This document shows, one piece after another, positions 25,671-39,901 of a stretch of 64,000 nt of DNA (its first letter is position 1; each line of letters starts with the position of its first letter). Below the pieces are notes generated by a model, which ran no database searches, had not been told where the DNA came from, and saw only the letters and a program-made list of their open reading frames with translations. Made by a program: the position numbers and the translations under genes. The stretch is from Rubrivirga marina (lineage in GTDB: Bacteria; Bacteroidota; Rhodothermia; Rhodothermales; Rubricoccaceae), in assembly GCF_002283365.1 (NCBI RefSeq), contig NZ_MQWD01000001.1, positions 2,465,665 through 2,529,664 of the forward strand, written 5' to 3'.

Positions 25671-26437
25671 AGCGTGGTCACGGTGACGTTGTAGTGCCAC
25701 GACTCGTCGAGGACGAGGTCGAGGCGCCCGTCGCTGTCGAGGTCGCCGGCCCAGAGGAGGCGGGGGTGGCCGCCGTCCCGATTCGGCACGCGGGTGACCG
25801 GCTGGGTGCTTCCGTTGGGGGTCGTGAGCGAGATCTGCCACTGGCGAATGAAGCCACCCTCACTCGAGTCGGCGACGACGGTGAGCGTGTAGGTCGCGCC
25901 GTCGAGTGAGAGCGGATAGGCGCCCGACTCCCGGAGGTACGTCGTCTCGCTGTCCGCGACCACCGAGACCGGACCGTTCGGAAGCGGCCCGGCCTCACGA
26001 CGGACGAACAGGGTCGAGGGGTCCTCGACTCCCCCGAACTCGTCGACGACCGATGCCGGCGTCGTTACGCGGCGGCCCGTGAAGGGTCCGGTGTCGGGGT
26101 CGATGACCTCGTCTCGGGCGGCCTCGACGCGGAGTTGGACGGACCGGAGCTCGGCGCCCGGCCCCGTCGTGTCGACGGCCTGCCACGTCTCGCCGTCGCG
26201 GGCGGGGGCCTCGGCGCCGTGGTAGACACCGAGGACCGTGAACACCTCGTAGCCTCCGAGGACCGTGGTGTCGAACCCCGTGTCGAACGCGGTCCGCGTG
26301 TCTGGCCGGAGCGGATCGGAGGTCGGGGGCGGTGCGGGAGGGACGGCGTACGGGTCCGGATCGGTCGCCGTGTCGGGGGCGAGGCGGCAACCGGCTAGGA
26401 CCACCAGCGCACCGAGGCCGAGGAGGAGACGGAGCAT
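25598..26437 (-). CDS. Lipoprotein with calcium-loop-like motif
   Basis: 279 aa. Signal [17 protein letters not shown] (lipobox LAGC), then a Pro-rich linker. The domain contains [15 protein letters not shown] and, near residue 225, [19 protein letters not shown], a DxDxDG-type loop like those of VCBS/FG-GAP or dockerin repeats, so calcium binding is plausible. It ends in ...ARHETTGC. The function is unknown. Its 3' end overlaps the 3' end of the usher-like gene on the other strand by 73 bp. It is divergent from the topoisomerase gene. Confidence 0.8.
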   Translation of the reverse strand: MLRLLLGLGALVVLAGCRLAPDTATDPDPYAVPPAPPPTSDPLRPDTRTAFDTGFDTTVLGGYEVFTVLGVYHGAEAPARDGETWQAVDTTGPGAELRSVQLRVEAARDEVIDPDTGPFTGRRVTTPASVVDEFGGVEDPSTLFVRREAGPLPNGPVSVVADSETTYLRESGAYPLSLDGATYTLTVVADSSEGGFIRQWQISLTTPNGSTQPVTRVPNRDGGHPRLLWAGDLDSDGRLDLVLDESWHYNVTVTTLYVSSEASPGVVLRRVARHETTGC

Positions 26438-26474
26438 CGGCGGAGGTGTGACGCGGGGTGTCAGGGGGCGACGC

Positions 26475-26482
26475 TACTTTAG
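26475..26482 (+). promoter_or_regulatory. -7 box TACTTTAG
   Basis: TACTTTAG lies 25 nt before the ATG of the topoisomerase A subunit, in the 70-bp divergent region. Fits TAnnTTTn with the final G displaced by one. Confidence 0.35.
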
Positions 26483-26507
26483 CGGCCGTCCCCCTGAGTT
26501 CCAAAAG

Positions 26508-28859
26508 ATGCCCGTCGTCGACACGATCCCGCTCCACGAGACGGCCCGCGAGCGGTACCTCACCTACGCCCTCTCCGTCATCACCAGCCGGGCGCTGCCG
26601 GACGTCCGCGACGGCCTCAAGCCGGTCCAGCGGCGGATCCTGTACGCCATGTACACGAACCTCCGGCTCGGGCCGGAGTCGCGCCATCGGAAGTCCGCCA
26701 CGATCGTCGGTGAGACGATGGGCAAGTACCACCCCCACGGCGACACGGCCATCTACGACGCGATGGTCCGGATGGCGCAGGACTGGTCGCTGCGGGCGCC
26801 CCTCGTCGACGGCCAGGGCAACTTCGGCTCGCTCGACGGCGACTCGCCCGCGGCCATGCGCTACACCGAGGCCCGGCTCCGGGCGCTCGGGGCCGAGCTC
26901 CTCCGCGAGATCAAGCAGGACACGGTCGCCTTCCGGCCGACCTACGACGGCCAGCTGTTCGAGCCCGTCGTCCTCCCGTCGCCCGTCCCCAACTTCCTCA
27001 TCAACGGGGCCACCGGCATCGCGGTCGGGATGGCGACGAACGTGCCGCCGCACAACCTCGGCGAGGTCGTCGACGCGTGCCTCTCGCTCATCAAGAGCCC
27101 GAACGCCCGCCTCGACACGCTCCTGAGGGACGTCCAGGGCCCCGACTTCCCGACGGGCGGGCGGATCCTCAACACGCCCGAGGAGATCGCCGCGATCTAC
27201 GAGACCGGCGAGGGCCCGATCGACCTCCGCGGCGAGTACGAGACGGAGGGGAAGACGACGGTCATCGTCACGTCGATCCCCTACGCGGTCACGAAGGCCG
27301 ACCTGATCGAGAAGATCGCTGACCACATCCGGGCCGGGAAGGTGCCCCAGATCGTCGACGTCCGCGACGAGTCGACGGAGGACGTCCGGATCGTGCTGGA
27401 GATCAAGCGCGGGGCCTCGGCCGAGGCGGCCATGGCGTACCTCTTCAAGCACACGCCGCTCCAGAGCCGGTTCCACGTCAACCTCACGGCGCTCGTCCCG
27501 ACCGACAACCCGGAGGTCGCGGCGCCGCAGAAGGTCGATCTGAAAACGGCGCTCCGGCACTTCCTCGACTTCCGGCTCGAGGTCGTGACGCGACGGCTGG
27601 AGCACGAGCTCCGCGCCCTCGAGAAGCGGATCCACATCCTCAAGGGCTTCGCCATCATCTTCGACGCGCTCGACGAGGCCATCAAGCTCATCCGGTCGTC
27701 GAAGAACAAGGCCGACGCGAACGGCCGCCTCCGCCACCGCTTCCGCCTCGACGAGGAGCAGGCCGACGCCGTCCTCGAGATCAAGCTGTACCGGCTAGCG
27801 CAGATGGAGATCGACGCCATCCTGAAGGAGCTCCGCGAGAAGGAGAAGCGGGCCAAGGCGATCCGCGCGCTCCTCAAGGACGAGGACGGCCGCTGGAAGA
27901 TCGTCCGCGCCGAGCTCCGCGAGATCAAGAAGCAGTACGCCGACGACCGGCGGACCGCGATCTCCGGGCCGGACGCCGTGGTCGAGTACGCCGCCGAGGA
28001 CTACATCATCAAGGAGGACGTCTACGTCATCGTGACGAAGGACGGCTGGGTCAAGCGCCAGCGGTCCTACACCGACCTCGACGCGATCCGCGTGCGCGAG
28101 GGCGACCGCGTGCTCTACGCCCTCGCGGCCTCGACGCGCGCCACGATCGGGTTCTTCTCGTCGGCCGGCCGCTGCTACACGATCCGCGTGGACGACCTCC
28201 CGCAGACGACGGGCTACGGCGACCCGGTCCAGAAGTACTTCGACTTCGCCGACCGCGAGACGGTCGTGGGCGTGGCGAGCTTCGACGCGCGCGTGATGCC
28301 GGTCGGGGTGCCCGAGGTGAACGGGGTCCCGCAGCCGGAGCTGTTCCAGGGCGACGGCGCGCCGCCGTCCGAGGACGTGACGGTCGGGCCGTACCTCGTG
28401 GCCGTGTCGACCGACGGGCTGGCGGTCCGGCTCGAGACCGAGTCGTTCGTCGAGCCGTCGAACAAGAACGGCCGGGTCGTGATGCGCCTCGCGAATGGCC
28501 AGCGGGTCGTCAACGCCGAGGTCTGCTCGGGGTCGGAGAACGTGTGCCTCGCCTCGAAGCAGGGCCGCGCGCTGATCTTCCCGGTCCCGCAGGTGCCCGT
28601 GTTCAAGAGCGCGGCGAAGGGCGTCATCGCGATGCGCCTGGAGGCCCGGGATGACCGCGTCCTCGGCATGGCCGTCTCGGACGCCGCCCGCCGCGGGCTG
28701 GAGGTCGAGACGAGCCGCGGGCGAGAGGAGACCGTCCGGACGACGAAGTTCGACGTGACGAACCGGGGCAACAAGGGCGCGACGATCATCAGTCGGGGCA
28801 CGCTCAAGGCGGCCACGCCGGACCCCGTCGAGCTCCACCTGCCGGGCCGCGAGTCGTAG
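26508..28859 (+). CDS. Type IIA DNA topoisomerase subunit A (ParC/GyrA-like)
   Basis: 783 aa. Cuts and rejoins DNA with the B subunit. ATG at 26508; the longer upstream frame is antisense to the lipoprotein gene. Winged-helix domain with [17 protein letters not shown] and the quinolone-region [13 protein letters not shown] (Thr where E. coli GyrA has Ser83). The catalytic Tyr119 is in [10 protein letters not shown]. Coiled-coil ~350-480 ([14 protein letters not shown]), then a C-terminal region of beta-pinwheel type. A clear GyrA box (QRRGGKG) is missing; [10 protein letters not shown] is found instead near the end, which favours a ParC-type assignment. The B subunit gene lies 6 kb downstream. 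Confidence 0.9.
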   Translation: MPVVDTIPLHETARERYLTYALSVITSRALPDVRDGLKPVQRRILYAMYTNLRLGPESRHRKSATIVGETMGKYHPHGDTAIYDAMVRMAQDWSLRAPLVDGQGNFGSLDGDSPAAMRYTEARLRALGAELLREIKQDTVAFRPTYDGQLFEPVVLPSPVPNFLINGATGIAVGMATNVPPHNLGEVVDACLSLIKSPNARLDTLLRDVQGPDFPTGGRILNTPEEIAAIYETGEGPIDLRGEYETEGKTTVIVTSIPYAVTKADLIEKIADHIRAGKVPQIVDVRDESTEDVRIVLEIKRGASAEAAMAYLFKHTPLQSRFHVNLTALVPTDNPEVAAPQKVDLKTALRHFLDFRLEVVTRRLEHELRALEKRIHILKGFAIIFDALDEAIKLIRSSKNKADANGRLRHRFRLDEEQADAVLEIKLYRLAQMEIDAILKELREKEKRAKAIRALLKDEDGRWKIVRAELREIKKQYADDRRTAISGPDAVVEYAAEDYIIKEDVYVIVTKDGWVKRQRSYTDLDAIRVREGDRVLYALAASTRATIGFFSSAGRCYTIRVDDLPQTTGYGDPVQKYFDFADRETVVGVASFDARVMPVGVPEVNGVPQPELFQGDGAPPSEDVTVGPYLVAVSTDGLAVRLETESFVEPSNKNGRVVMRLANGQRVVNAEVCSGSENVCLASKQGRALIFPVPQVPVFKSAAKGVIAMRLEARDDRVLGMAVSDAARRGLEVETSRGREETVRTTKFDVTNRGNKGATIISRGTLKAATPDPVELHLPGRES

Positions 28860-28866
28860 GCACCCC

Positions 28867-31262
<2,396 letters not shown>

Positions 31263-31285
31263 CCCGGCGCCTCCGCGGCAGGATG

Positions 31286-31336
31286 CGCGTGCCCGCCTCC
31301 GGCTCCGCTCAGGAGAGCCGCCGAGGCGGGCACGCG
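31286..31336 (+). terminator. Two-part stem after katG (GAGGCGG family)
   Basis: An outer 14-bp stem (31286-31299 with 31323-31336, GCGTGCCCGCCTC paired with its complement) and an inner 6-bp stem CGGCTC/GAGCCG (31300-31305/31315-31320) separated by a CC bulge. It starts 24 nt after the katG stop. Confidence 0.75.
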
Positions 31337-31378
31337 TACGTCTTGGACAGACTCGGAACGGAGCGCAGCGTGGCGCTC

Positions 31379-31406
31379 CCGCCCGCCTCGACGTCGAGGC
31401 GGGCGG
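31379..31406. repeat. Perfect 28-bp GAGGCGG-type palindrome
   Basis: A perfect palindrome centred between 31392 and 31393 with core CCGCCTCGAC|GTCGAGGCGG. It lies 6 nt beyond the stop of the minus-strand SnoaL-like gene and faces the katG terminator, so it can end transcription from the right. Confidence 0.75.
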
Positions 31407-31412
31407 AGTCGG

Positions 31413-31778
31413 TCAGGCGTCGGCCTCGACCTCGTCGCGGTCGAGCTCGGCGCCGACCTCGTTCGAGAAGTGGCGCGTGCAGGCGTCGCCGTCGAGCACG
31501 AACGCGTTGACGATACGAAACGTCCCGCGCTCGCCGGTCACCGCGTACATCGCGAACGCGCTGTCGCCGGTCGTCTGCTGGTACACGACCTCGACGCCCT
31601 CGATCTCGCCGTGGAAGTCGAAAAAGTCCGTGAACCGCTGGCGGACGGCTTCGGCCCCCTCGGCGGCCCACTCGAACGAGACGAGGGCCGCGTCGTCAGC
31701 GTAGAGGGCGAGGACGGCGTCGAGGTCGGCCGCGGCGACGGCGGCGACGTGCTGCTGGAGAAAGTCGGAGGCGGACAT
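31413..31778 (-). CDS. SnoaL-like / NTF2-fold protein
   Basis: 121 aa, ATG at 31778. The sequence has the cone-fold signature of the family: an opening helix SASDFLQQHVAAVAAADLDAV, then LYADDAALVSFEW, FTDFFDFHGEIEG, a strand FAMYAVTGERG and FRIVNAFVLDGD. Such proteins are isomerases, hydrolases or ligand-binding domains; no catalytic set identifies a reaction. It is the second gene of a minus-strand pair with another NTF2-like protein 88 nt upstream. Confidence 0.82.
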   Translation of the reverse strand: MSASDFLQQHVAAVAAADLDAVLALYADDAALVSFEWAAEGAEAVRQRFTDFFDFHGEIEGVEVVYQQTTGDSAFAMYAVTGERGTFRIVNAFVLDGDACTRHFSNEVGAELDRDEVEADA

Positions 31779-31828
31779 GGCAGGGGAGGAGAGGGGCTCG
31801 GCTCGAACCCGGCCGGTCCCGCGTCGGT

Positions 31829-31866
31829 CCCGAGGCGGGCCGACTCGGGGATCTCCCCGCCTCGGG
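31829..31866. repeat. Outward-facing GAGGCGG-type inverted repeat
   Basis: CCCGAGGCGGG (31829-31839) and CCCGCCTCGGG (31856-31866) form a perfect 11-bp stem. Here the arm order is opposite to the other copies. It is just beyond the stop of the minus-strand NTF2-like gene. Confidence 0.65.
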
Positions 31867-32328
31867 CTAGCCGTCGCGGTAGTCGGCCGGGCGGAGGGCG
31901 CCGCTCGCGTCGCGGACGTGCGTCTCGGTGCCCGGCACGACGTCCGTGTTGTGGGCCGCCGCGCACCGCCAGCCGTCGGCGTGGCGGCGCATGACGAACG
32001 AGAACACGGTGTGCCGCGCGCCCGGCCGGTCGACGCCGCCGCCCGGGCTCTGCCCGTCGAGCCGGACGCGCGCCTGGACGAGGGCGACCGTCTCGGCGAG
32101 TCGCTTCTCTTCGGTCCGGCCGACGGAGAGCGTCGAGTCGGGGAAGATCTCGGCGAGGCCGTAGGCGTGGGCCCGGCGGATGGCCTCGCGGTCGTGCCAC
32201 CAGAGCCCGACGACGTTGACGAACGCGGCGTCGGGCTCGAACAGGTCGGCGAGGGCGTCGGCGTCACGGGCGGTCCAGGCGTTGGCGAAGGCGGCCGGCA
32301 TGGCGCCGGGCTCGGGGAGGGCAGGCAT
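31867..32328 (-). CDS. SgcJ/EcaC-family NTF2-like protein
   Basis: 153 aa, ATG at 32328 (an internal ATG at 32301 is possible). Features: FANAWTARDADALADLF, AAFVNVVGLWWHDREAI and RRAHAYGLAEIF, SVGRTEEKRLAETVALV and WRCAAAHNTDVVPG, characteristic of the SgcJ/EcaC (DUF4440-like) family. The enzymatic role is unknown. It pairs with the second NTF2-like gene downstream and is divergent from the histidine kinase. Confidence 0.82.
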   Translation of the reverse strand: MPALPEPGAMPAAFANAWTARDADALADLFEPDAAFVNVVGLWWHDREAIRRAHAYGLAEIFPDSTLSVGRTEEKRLAETVALVQARVRLDGQSPGGGVDRPGARHTVFSFVMRRHADGWRCAAAHNTDVVPGTETHVRDASGALRPADYRDG

Positions 32329-32361
32329 GGCAGAAAGGCGTCTCTGGAGGCGCGAACGCGC

Positions 32362-32369
32362 TAGGTTCG
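32362..32369 (+). promoter_or_regulatory. -7 box TAGGTTCG
   Basis: TAGGTTCG lies 19 nt before the kinase ATG and differs from TAnnTTTG at one position. Confidence 0.45.
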
Positions 32370-32388
32370 GGCCGGTCTCCTCCGTCCC

Positions 32389-33738
32389 ATGCCCTCGCTC
32401 CTCCGCCGGCTCCGCTCGGCGTTCGCCGTCCACCCCAACGGCCCGACGCCCGTCACCGACGCGGTCGCGGGCGACCTCGCAGCGCTGTCGCGGCGGCGGG
32501 CCCGCGTCGTGGCCTGGGTCGGGGTCGTCTCCGCGTTCCCGGCCCTCTACATCGACCACTGGGTGCCGTACGAGGCGGGGCTCTGGGCCGAGGATCCGAC
32601 CTACCACGTCGGGATCCTCGTCTGGCGTTTCGCCACGATCGTGACGCTCGGGGCGTTCCTCTGGATCGACCGCCGGACGCCGGCGGGGCGAGCGCCGGAC
32701 ACGAGGCTCGCCAGCGGGTTCGGCGTGCTCGGCATCGCGCTGACGGCTTGGTTCGGCGTGTGGTTCGTGCAGAATGGGCCGTCCTACCCGATGTTCTCGT
32801 TCCTGCTCCTGATGCTGGCGTTCTTGCTCCACCCGCCGTCGCGGTGGATGGTCGGAGCCTACGCGCTCGCGGCTCCCGCTGCGCTGGCCGGGGCGTTGGT
32901 CCACGGGACCCCGCCACCCGTCGTCGTCGAGTGGGTCGCGCCCTACGTCCTGACGGTGGTCCTCGTGATCATGGTGGACCGCGTCCTCTATCGGCGGGTG
33001 TACCAGGGGTTCGAGTCGGAGCGGCGGCTCGGGCGCGCGAACGCGGAGCTCCAGGCCACGCTCCAGACGCTCCACGAGACGCAGGCCCGCCTCGTCGAGG
33101 CCGAGCGCCAAGCCGAGCGGACGAGGATCAGCCGCGACCTCCACGACTCGGTCGGCGCGCAGCTGTCGTCGCTGCTGGCCGGCGTCGAGCTGGCCAAGCT
33201 GGCCCGCCGATCCTCCGATGACGACGCCCCACCCGTCACGCTCGAGGAGGTCGAGGCCGACGCCCGCGAGGCGCTCCAGCAGCTCCGCGAGACCGTCTGG
33301 GCGCTCCACACGGCCGAGATCACGGTCGAGGGGCTGGCGGCCCAGCTCCGGCGGTTCGCCGAGGCGCGGGCGCGGCGGGCCGGGATGCACGCGGCCGTCC
33401 ACGCCGAGGGCGACCGGTACGCGGCGCTCCCGGCGGCCCACGCGCTCCAGCTCTACCGGATCGGGCAGGAGGCCGTTCAGAACGCGGTCAAGCACAGCGG
33501 CGGGACGGCCGTGTCGGTCCGCGTGGTCGTCTGCGGGGGGCGGGTCGATCTCGTGGTCACCGACGACGGGACATTCCGGACGCCCGTGCCCGTCGCCGGC
33601 GACGGCGCACCGTCCGGCTTCGGGATGTCGACGATGCGCGACCGGGCCGCCGGCCTCGGCGGGTCCCTCGACCTGGACACCGAGGCGGGCACGACCGTCA
33701 CGGCGTCGGTGCCGCTGGACCCGGAGCCGGTGGGCTAG
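32389..33738 (+). CDS. Membrane sensor histidine kinase, NarL/DesK type
   Basis: 449 aa. Four to six transmembrane segments fill ~40-205, with little extracytoplasmic sequence, so the sensor is probably the membrane itself. A coiled coil (~210-245) leads to the HisKA_3 motif RISRDLHDSVGAQLSSLL, with phospho-acceptor His252. The ATPase part has QEAVQNAVKHSGG (N box), VTDDG (G1-like, short) and GFGMSTMRDRAAGLGGSL (G2). No response regulator lies next to it, so its partner is unknown. The stop overlaps the convergent SDR stop within CTAG. Confidence 0.93.
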   Translation: MPSLLRRLRSAFAVHPNGPTPVTDAVAGDLAALSRRRARVVAWVGVVSAFPALYIDHWVPYEAGLWAEDPTYHVGILVWRFATIVTLGAFLWIDRRTPAGRAPDTRLASGFGVLGIALTAWFGVWFVQNGPSYPMFSFLLLMLAFLLHPPSRWMVGAYALAAPAALAGALVHGTPPPVVVEWVAPYVLTVVLVIMVDRVLYRRVYQGFESERRLGRANAELQATLQTLHETQARLVEAERQAERTRISRDLHDSVGAQLSSLLAGVELAKLARRSSDDDAPPVTLEEVEADAREALQQLRETVWALHTAEITVEGLAAQLRRFAEARARRAGMHAAVHAEGDRYAALPAAHALQLYRIGQEAVQNAVKHSGGTAVSVRVVVCGGRVDLVVTDDGTFRTPVPVAGDGAPSGFGMSTMRDRAAGLGGSLDLDTEAGTTVTASVPLDPEPVG

Positions 33739-34643
33739 CCCGCCAGTCGGGAGAGCGCGTCCCACACGGCGGCGCCGACCGTGGGGGCGCGCGCGGCGGC
33801 GGGTGGGTCGGCCTCGTGGGGGCGGCGGACGTGGCTGCGGGTGAGCCAGCGGCCCGTCCGCTCGCCGTACTCGGGCGCGGTCGCGAGCACGAACGGGCAC
33901 CGCGCGCCGACCGACGGCGGGAGGTAGAGGAGAGAGAAGAGCTGCGCGAACAGGCCGCTCAGGCCGCCTAGCCCCATGAAGATGCCCGTCCTCACGACGC
34001 CCGGATGGCAGGCGTTGGCCGTGACGCCGGTGCCGTCGAGGCGCCGCGCGAGCTCCAGCGTCCAGACGGTCGCGGCCAGCTTCGAGCGGCCGTACGCCTT
34101 GATGGGGGAGTAGCGCCCGTCCGCGTAGCGGAACGTCTCGGCGAGGGCGTCGGGGGTGGCGGACGAGAACCGGCGGCTCTGGGCCTCGCTCGACACCGTG
34201 ACGACGCGCGCGCCGCCGTACGTCTCCGCCGTCCGGAGGAGGAGCGGGTGGAGCGCCTCGGTGAGGACGAACGGGGCGAGCGCGTTCAGCGCCATCGTCA
34301 ACTCGACGCCTCCCTCCGTCATCCGGCGTTCGGGCTGGAGCGTCCCGGCGTTGTGGATGAGGACGTCGAGCCGGCCGGCCGCCTCGGCGACGCGCCGGGC
34401 CAGGTCGCGCGCGCCGTCGGGCGTCGAGAGGTCGCCCCGAAACGCGGCGTGCGGACCGTCGACGGCGAGGGTGGCACGGGCTCGGGCGAGCTTGTCGGGG
34501 TCGCGGCCGTGGAGGAGCACGCGCCAGCCGTCGGCGGCGAGCTGTTTCGCGAGGGCCAGGCCCAGGCCGCCGTTCGATCCCGTAACGAGGGCGGTCGGTC
34601 GGCCGTCCGGACCGGACGGGGAGTGGGTGGGGGCGGACTCCAT
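33735..34643 (-). CDS. Short-chain dehydrogenase/reductase (retinol-dehydrogenase-like)
   Basis: 302 aa, ATG at 34643. NAD(P)-binding TGSNGGLG (TGxxxGxG; ~24-31), HNAG (~103, NNAG-like), catalytic Ser in VVTVSSEAQS (~154) and YGRSK (~190; YxxxK), followed by CHPGVVRTGIF. This is the classical SDR tetrad arrangement of the RDH/WWOX-like group. Substrate unknown. It converges with the kinase gene; stop codons overlap by CTAG. Confidence 0.9.
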   Translation of the reverse strand: MESAPTHSPSGPDGRPTALVTGSNGGLGLALAKQLAADGWRVLLHGRDPDKLARARATLAVDGPHAAFRGDLSTPDGARDLARRVAEAAGRLDVLIHNAGTLQPERRMTEGGVELTMALNALAPFVLTEALHPLLLRTAETYGGARVVTVSSEAQSRRFSSATPDALAETFRYADGRYSPIKAYGRSKLAATVWTLELARRLDGTGVTANACHPGVVRTGIFMGLGGLSGLFAQLFSLLYLPPSVGARCPFVLATAPEYGERTGRWLTRSHVRRPHEADPPAAARAPTVGAAVWDALSRLAG

Positions 34644-34752
34644 GGCGGCGAGGGTGGGGCCGGGGCTACGCCTCCGGGGTGGTCGAATCTCCCATCGAGG
34701 CGGGAAGGGTGGCCCTCGATCCACTGTCGGTGCGGTGTCACCGGGCCCCGCG

Positions 34753-34760
34753 TACCTTCG
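34753..34760 (+). promoter_or_regulatory. -7 box TACCTTCG
   Basis: TACCTTCG lies 26 nt before the ATG of the topoisomerase B subunit; one mismatch from TAnnTTTG. Confidence 0.45.
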
Positions 34761-34786
34761 GCCAAAGACGTCCCCCCAACGTTGAT

Positions 34787-36724
<1,938 letters not shown>

Positions 36725-36735
36725 GGTGTCCAGGC

Positions 36736-36773
36736 CCGCCTCGGCGACCGTCCCGACCGACCCGTCGAGGCGG
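36736..36773 (+). repeat. GAGGCGG-type repeat with long spacer
   Basis: CCGCCTCG (36736-36743) and CGAGGCGG (36766-36773) are separated by 22 nt. It fills the gap between gyrB and the next start codon (GTG at 36782). Confidence 0.6.
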
Positions 36774-36781
36774 ACCGCCCC

Positions 36782-36982
36782 GTGACCCGACTCGACCGGC
36801 TCGGACTGTCGCTGCTCGCGGGCGGGATCGGCCTCGGCGTCGTGAACGTCGTGACGTGGGCGCTGGGGCGGGGGATGGGCGCGTGGCGGCCGCCGCTGTC
36901 GGGGGCGTTGATGGCCGCGGGCCTCGTCCTCCTGGCCGTCGGCGTGTCGCGGGGGATCCGCCAGCAGCGGGAGGAGGACTGA
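36782..36982 (+). CDS. Small two-span membrane protein
   Basis: 66 aa, GTG start. Two hydrophobic segments (LSLLAGGIGLGVVNVVTWAL and GALMAAGLVLLAVGV) connected by a Gly/Arg/Pro loop and followed by a charged tail RGIRQQREED. No family was recognised. It lies directly behind a repeat downstream of gyrB and converges with the DUF3667 gene. Confidence 0.6.
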   Translation: MTRLDRLGLSLLAGGIGLGVVNVVTWALGRGMGAWRPPLSGALMAAGLVLLAVGVSRGIRQQREED

Positions 36983-37005
36983 GCCGCCGACGGCGGGCGC
37001 CCCGG

Positions 37006-37866
37006 TCACCCCATCGCCTGGATCGCGACCACGGCGCCGTAGAGGATCGACCCGCCGATGACGGCGCCGAAATAGACGACGAGGGCGAGGACCATCGAGA
37101 ACGCGGAGAGCGCGGCCGTCGACAGGCGGCGGTCGAAGAAGCCCCGTGCGCTCCAGGCGGCGTACCCGACGTAGAGCAGGAGCCCGGCCGACCCGATCCA
37201 CTGGTTGCCGAGCGCCGCCGAGAGCGGCGTGAACACGAGCATCGACGGGAGGACGACGGCGACCTCGATGTACGCGCCGAGGACCGCGCACTCGGCCAGG
37301 GTCCGGCCGCGGTCGCCCAGGAGCCAGCGGCACGCGAGCGCGAACGGGAGGATCATGAAGACCGCGAAGTACGCGCCGTAGGTGTAGAACAGGTGGAACG
37401 CCTCGATCACGCCGTCGAGATACGCGTCCATAAAGGCCGCCAACTCGGCGTCGTCGACGGGGCGAGCGGCGAGTTGGCGCTCGAACTGGTCCATCATCAT
37501 CCCGTCCACCCGGTCTCCGATGACGGAGAGGAGCAGCGCGTACACGGCGTACACCACGAACAGGAGCGTGATGGGGTGGGTGTACGTCTGGCGCCGGCCC
37601 TCGACGAACGCGTCGGCCACGGCACCCGGCCGGCGGACCACGTCGAGGAGCGTCCGGAAGAGGCCGCGGTCGAGGTTGAGCCGGCGCTTGCGGAAGTCGC
37701 GCCAGAGCGAGCGGAATGTGAGCCGGTCGGCGACGGACTCGTGCTGGCCGCAGGCGTGGCAGTACGCGCCGACGAGCGGCGTGGCGCACTGGAGGCAGAT
37801 GGCCGCGGGGGCGCCGTCGCCACGTACGAGCACGTCGGGGGCGAGGGCGGGCAGGACGTCGGGCAC
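37006..37866 (-). CDS. DUF3667 zinc-ribbon membrane protein
   Basis: 286 aa. The GTG at 37866 was chosen because the longer frame would translate through the palindrome at 37952-37978 into low-complexity Pro/Arg sequence. An N-terminal zinc ribbon ([18 protein letters not shown]) is followed by the typical DUF3667 segment [18 protein letters not shown] and [11 protein letters not shown], then about five membrane segments. The family is widespread in Bacteroidota; function unknown. Confidence 0.88.
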   Translation of the reverse strand: MPDVLPALAPDVLVRGDGAPAAICLQCATPLVGAYCHACGQHESVADRLTFRSLWRDFRKRRLNLDRGLFRTLLDVVRRPGAVADAFVEGRRQTYTHPITLLFVVYAVYALLLSVIGDRVDGMMMDQFERQLAARPVDDAELAAFMDAYLDGVIEAFHLFYTYGAYFAVFMILPFALACRWLLGDRGRTLAECAVLGAYIEVAVVLPSMLVFTPLSAALGNQWIGSAGLLLYVGYAAWSARGFFDRRLSTAALSAFSMVLALVVYFGAVIGGSILYGAVVAIQAMG

Positions 37867-37951
37867 GGGTGTGCGGGGCGTGTGCGACGCGAAGATCGCC
37901 GCCCGGGGGGAGAGCGTCAAGGACGGGTGAAGAGGCGCGGCCCCGCGCCCA

Positions 37952-37978
37952 CCCGCCTCGGCGCGTCGCCGAGGCGGG
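37952..37978. repeat. GAGGCGG-type 12-bp hairpin
   Basis: CCCGCCTCGGCG (37952-37963) pairs with CGCCGAGGCGGG (37967-37978) round a 3-nt loop, in the divergent region between DUF3667 and lepA. A terminator role is not obvious here. Confidence 0.7.
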
Positions 37979-38022
37979 CACACGCTCACGCGGATTTCGG
38001 GGGGCGGTGGCACGGCGGGCGC

Positions 38023-38030
38023 TAGTTTCA
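38023..38030 (+). promoter_or_regulatory. -7 box TAGTTTCA
   Basis: TAGTTTCA, fitting TAnnTTTn, ends 48 nt before the chosen lepA GTG. It would place a transcript start close to an alternative in-frame TTG at 38034, arguing for the later start. Confidence 0.35.
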
Positions 38031-38078
38031 GCGTTGACCGAAACCGACGCCCCCAGCCGCACCGCGCACCGACCGCTC

Positions 38079-39875
38079 GTGGACCAGAGCCGCATCCGCA
38101 ACTTCTGCATCATCGCCCACATCGACCACGGCAAGTCGACGCTGGCGGACCGCCTCCTCGAGGCGACCGGCACGCTGACCAGCCGCGAGATGCAGGCCCA
38201 GGTCCTCGACTCGATGGACCTCGAGCGCGAGCGCGGCATCACGATCAAGAGCCACGCCATCCGGATGCCGTACACGGCGCCCGACGGGGAGAAGTACGTG
38301 CTCAACCTGATCGACACGCCCGGTCACGTCGACTTCACCTACGAGGTGTCGCGCGCGCTGAACGCCTGCGAGGGGGCCATCCTGGTCGTCGACGCGGCAC
38401 AGGGGATCGAGGCGCAGACGATCTCGAACCTCTACCTCGCCATCGGCCAGGACCTCGAGATCATCCCGGTCCTCAACAAGGTCGACCTCCCGAGCGCGCA
38501 GCCGGAGCTGGTAGCCCAGTCGATCACCGACCTCATCGGCGGCGACCCCGACGACGTGCTCCACGTGAGCGCCAAGACGGGCGTCGGCGTCGACAAGGTG
38601 CTGGAGCGCATCGTCGAGCGCGTGCCGCCGCCGACGGGCGACCCCAAGGCGCCGCTCCAGGCGCTCATCTTCGACTCGACGTTCGACACGTACCGCGGCT
38701 CCGTCGTCTACGTCCGCGTCAAGGAGGGGACGCTCCGCAAGGGCGACGCGATCGAGTTCATGGCGACCCACGCCCGCTACAACGCGGAGGAGATCGGGCA
38801 CCTCAAGCTCAAGATGGCGCCCGTCCAGGAGCTCGGGCCCGGCGAGGTCGGCTACGTCATCGGCTCCGTCAAGGACGTGGCCGACACGCGCGTCGGTGAC
38901 ACCGTGACGCACCAGCGTCGGGGGGCGAGCGAGCAGCTCCCGGGCTACCGCGACGTCAAGCCGATGGTGTTCTCGGGCATCTACCCGACCGACTCGAACG
39001 ACTTCGAGGACCTCCGCGCCGCGCTCGAAAAGCTCCAGCTCAACGACGCCGCGCTCACGTACGAGCCCGAGACGAGCGCCGCGCTCGGCTTCGGGTTCCG
39101 CGTGGGCTTCCTGGGGATGCTCCACATGGAGGTGGTCCAGGAGCGGCTCGACCGCGAGTTCGGCCTCGACATCGTGACGACGATGCCGAACGTGCGGTAC
39201 ACCGTCGAGCTGACCGACGACAACCACACCGAGGTCGAGAACCCGTCCGACATGCCGGACCCGGGCTCGATCAAGGAGATCCGCGAGCCCTACGTCAAGG
39301 CCGAGATCATCACGCCGACCGAGTACGTCGGCGCGTTGATGGGGCTGTGCCAGGACCGCCGCGGGACCTACGTCACGCAGGAGTACCTCACGACCGACCG
39401 CGTGAACCTGAAGTACGAGCTGCCCCTCGCGGAGATCGTGTTCGACTTCTACGACAAGCTGAAGTCGCTGAGCCGCGGCTACGCGTCGTTCGACTACGAG
39501 TTCATCGAGGAGCGGGCCTCGAAGCTGGTCAAGCTCGACGTGATGCTCAACGGCGACACGGTCGACGCGCTCTCGACGATCGTCCACCGCGAGAAGGCGT
39601 ACGACATGGGGCGGAAGCTGTCCCAGAAGCTCCGCGAGCTCATCCCGCGCCAGCTGTTCGACGTCGCCATCCAGGCGGCCCTCGGCAACAAGGTCATCGC
39701 GCGCGAGACGGTCAAGGCGCTCCGCAAGGACGTGACCGCCAAGTGCTACGGCGGCGACATCTCCCGCAAGCGGAAGCTCCTCGAGAAGCAGAAGGAGGGG
39801 AAAAAGCGGATGAAGCAGGTCGGCGCCGTGGAAGTGCCTCAGGAGGCGTTCCTCGCCGTCCTCTCGATGGAGTAG
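38079..39875 (+). CDS. lepA: Elongation factor 4 (LepA)
   Basis: 598 aa from the GTG at 38079, the standard length for LepA; a TTG at 38034 would add 15 unconserved residues. GTPase motifs: G1 [10 protein letters not shown]2 region [13 protein letters not shown]3 DTPGH, G4 NKVD, all in place. Domain II ([14 protein letters not shown]), domain III with the LepA-typical [19 protein letters not shown], and the specific C-terminal domain with [20 protein letters not shown], which binds the ribosome. It acts on stalled or misassembled ribosomes. Confidence 0.96.
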   Translation: MDQSRIRNFCIIAHIDHGKSTLADRLLEATGTLTSREMQAQVLDSMDLERERGITIKSHAIRMPYTAPDGEKYVLNLIDTPGHVDFTYEVSRALNACEGAILVVDAAQGIEAQTISNLYLAIGQDLEIIPVLNKVDLPSAQPELVAQSITDLIGGDPDDVLHVSAKTGVGVDKVLERIVERVPPPTGDPKAPLQALIFDSTFDTYRGSVVYVRVKEGTLRKGDAIEFMATHARYNAEEIGHLKLKMAPVQELGPGEVGYVIGSVKDVADTRVGDTVTHQRRGASEQLPGYRDVKPMVFSGIYPTDSNDFEDLRAALEKLQLNDAALTYEPETSAALGFGFRVGFLGMLHMEVVQERLDREFGLDIVTTMPNVRYTVELTDDNHTEVENPSDMPDPGSIKEIREPYVKAEIITPTEYVGALMGLCQDRRGTYVTQEYLTTDRVNLKYELPLAEIVFDFYDKLKSLSRGYASFDYEFIEERASKLVKLDVMLNGDTVDALSTIVHREKAYDMGRKLSQKLRELIPRQLFDVAIQAALGNKVIARETVKALRKDVTAKCYGGDISRKRKLLEKQKEGKKRMKQVGAVEVPQEAFLAVLSME

Positions 39876-39901
39876 GGGGGAGGGACATGGGGACTCGGCA
39901 A

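Noticed and set aside
37867-38013. Longer start for the DUF3667 protein
   Set aside because: Would translate through the palindrome at 37952-37978 into Pro/Arg low-complexity sequence; the GTG at 37866 is more likely.
38034-38078. TTG start for lepA
   Set aside because: Adds 15 residues not typical of LepA and lies too close to the promoter-like TAGTTTCA.
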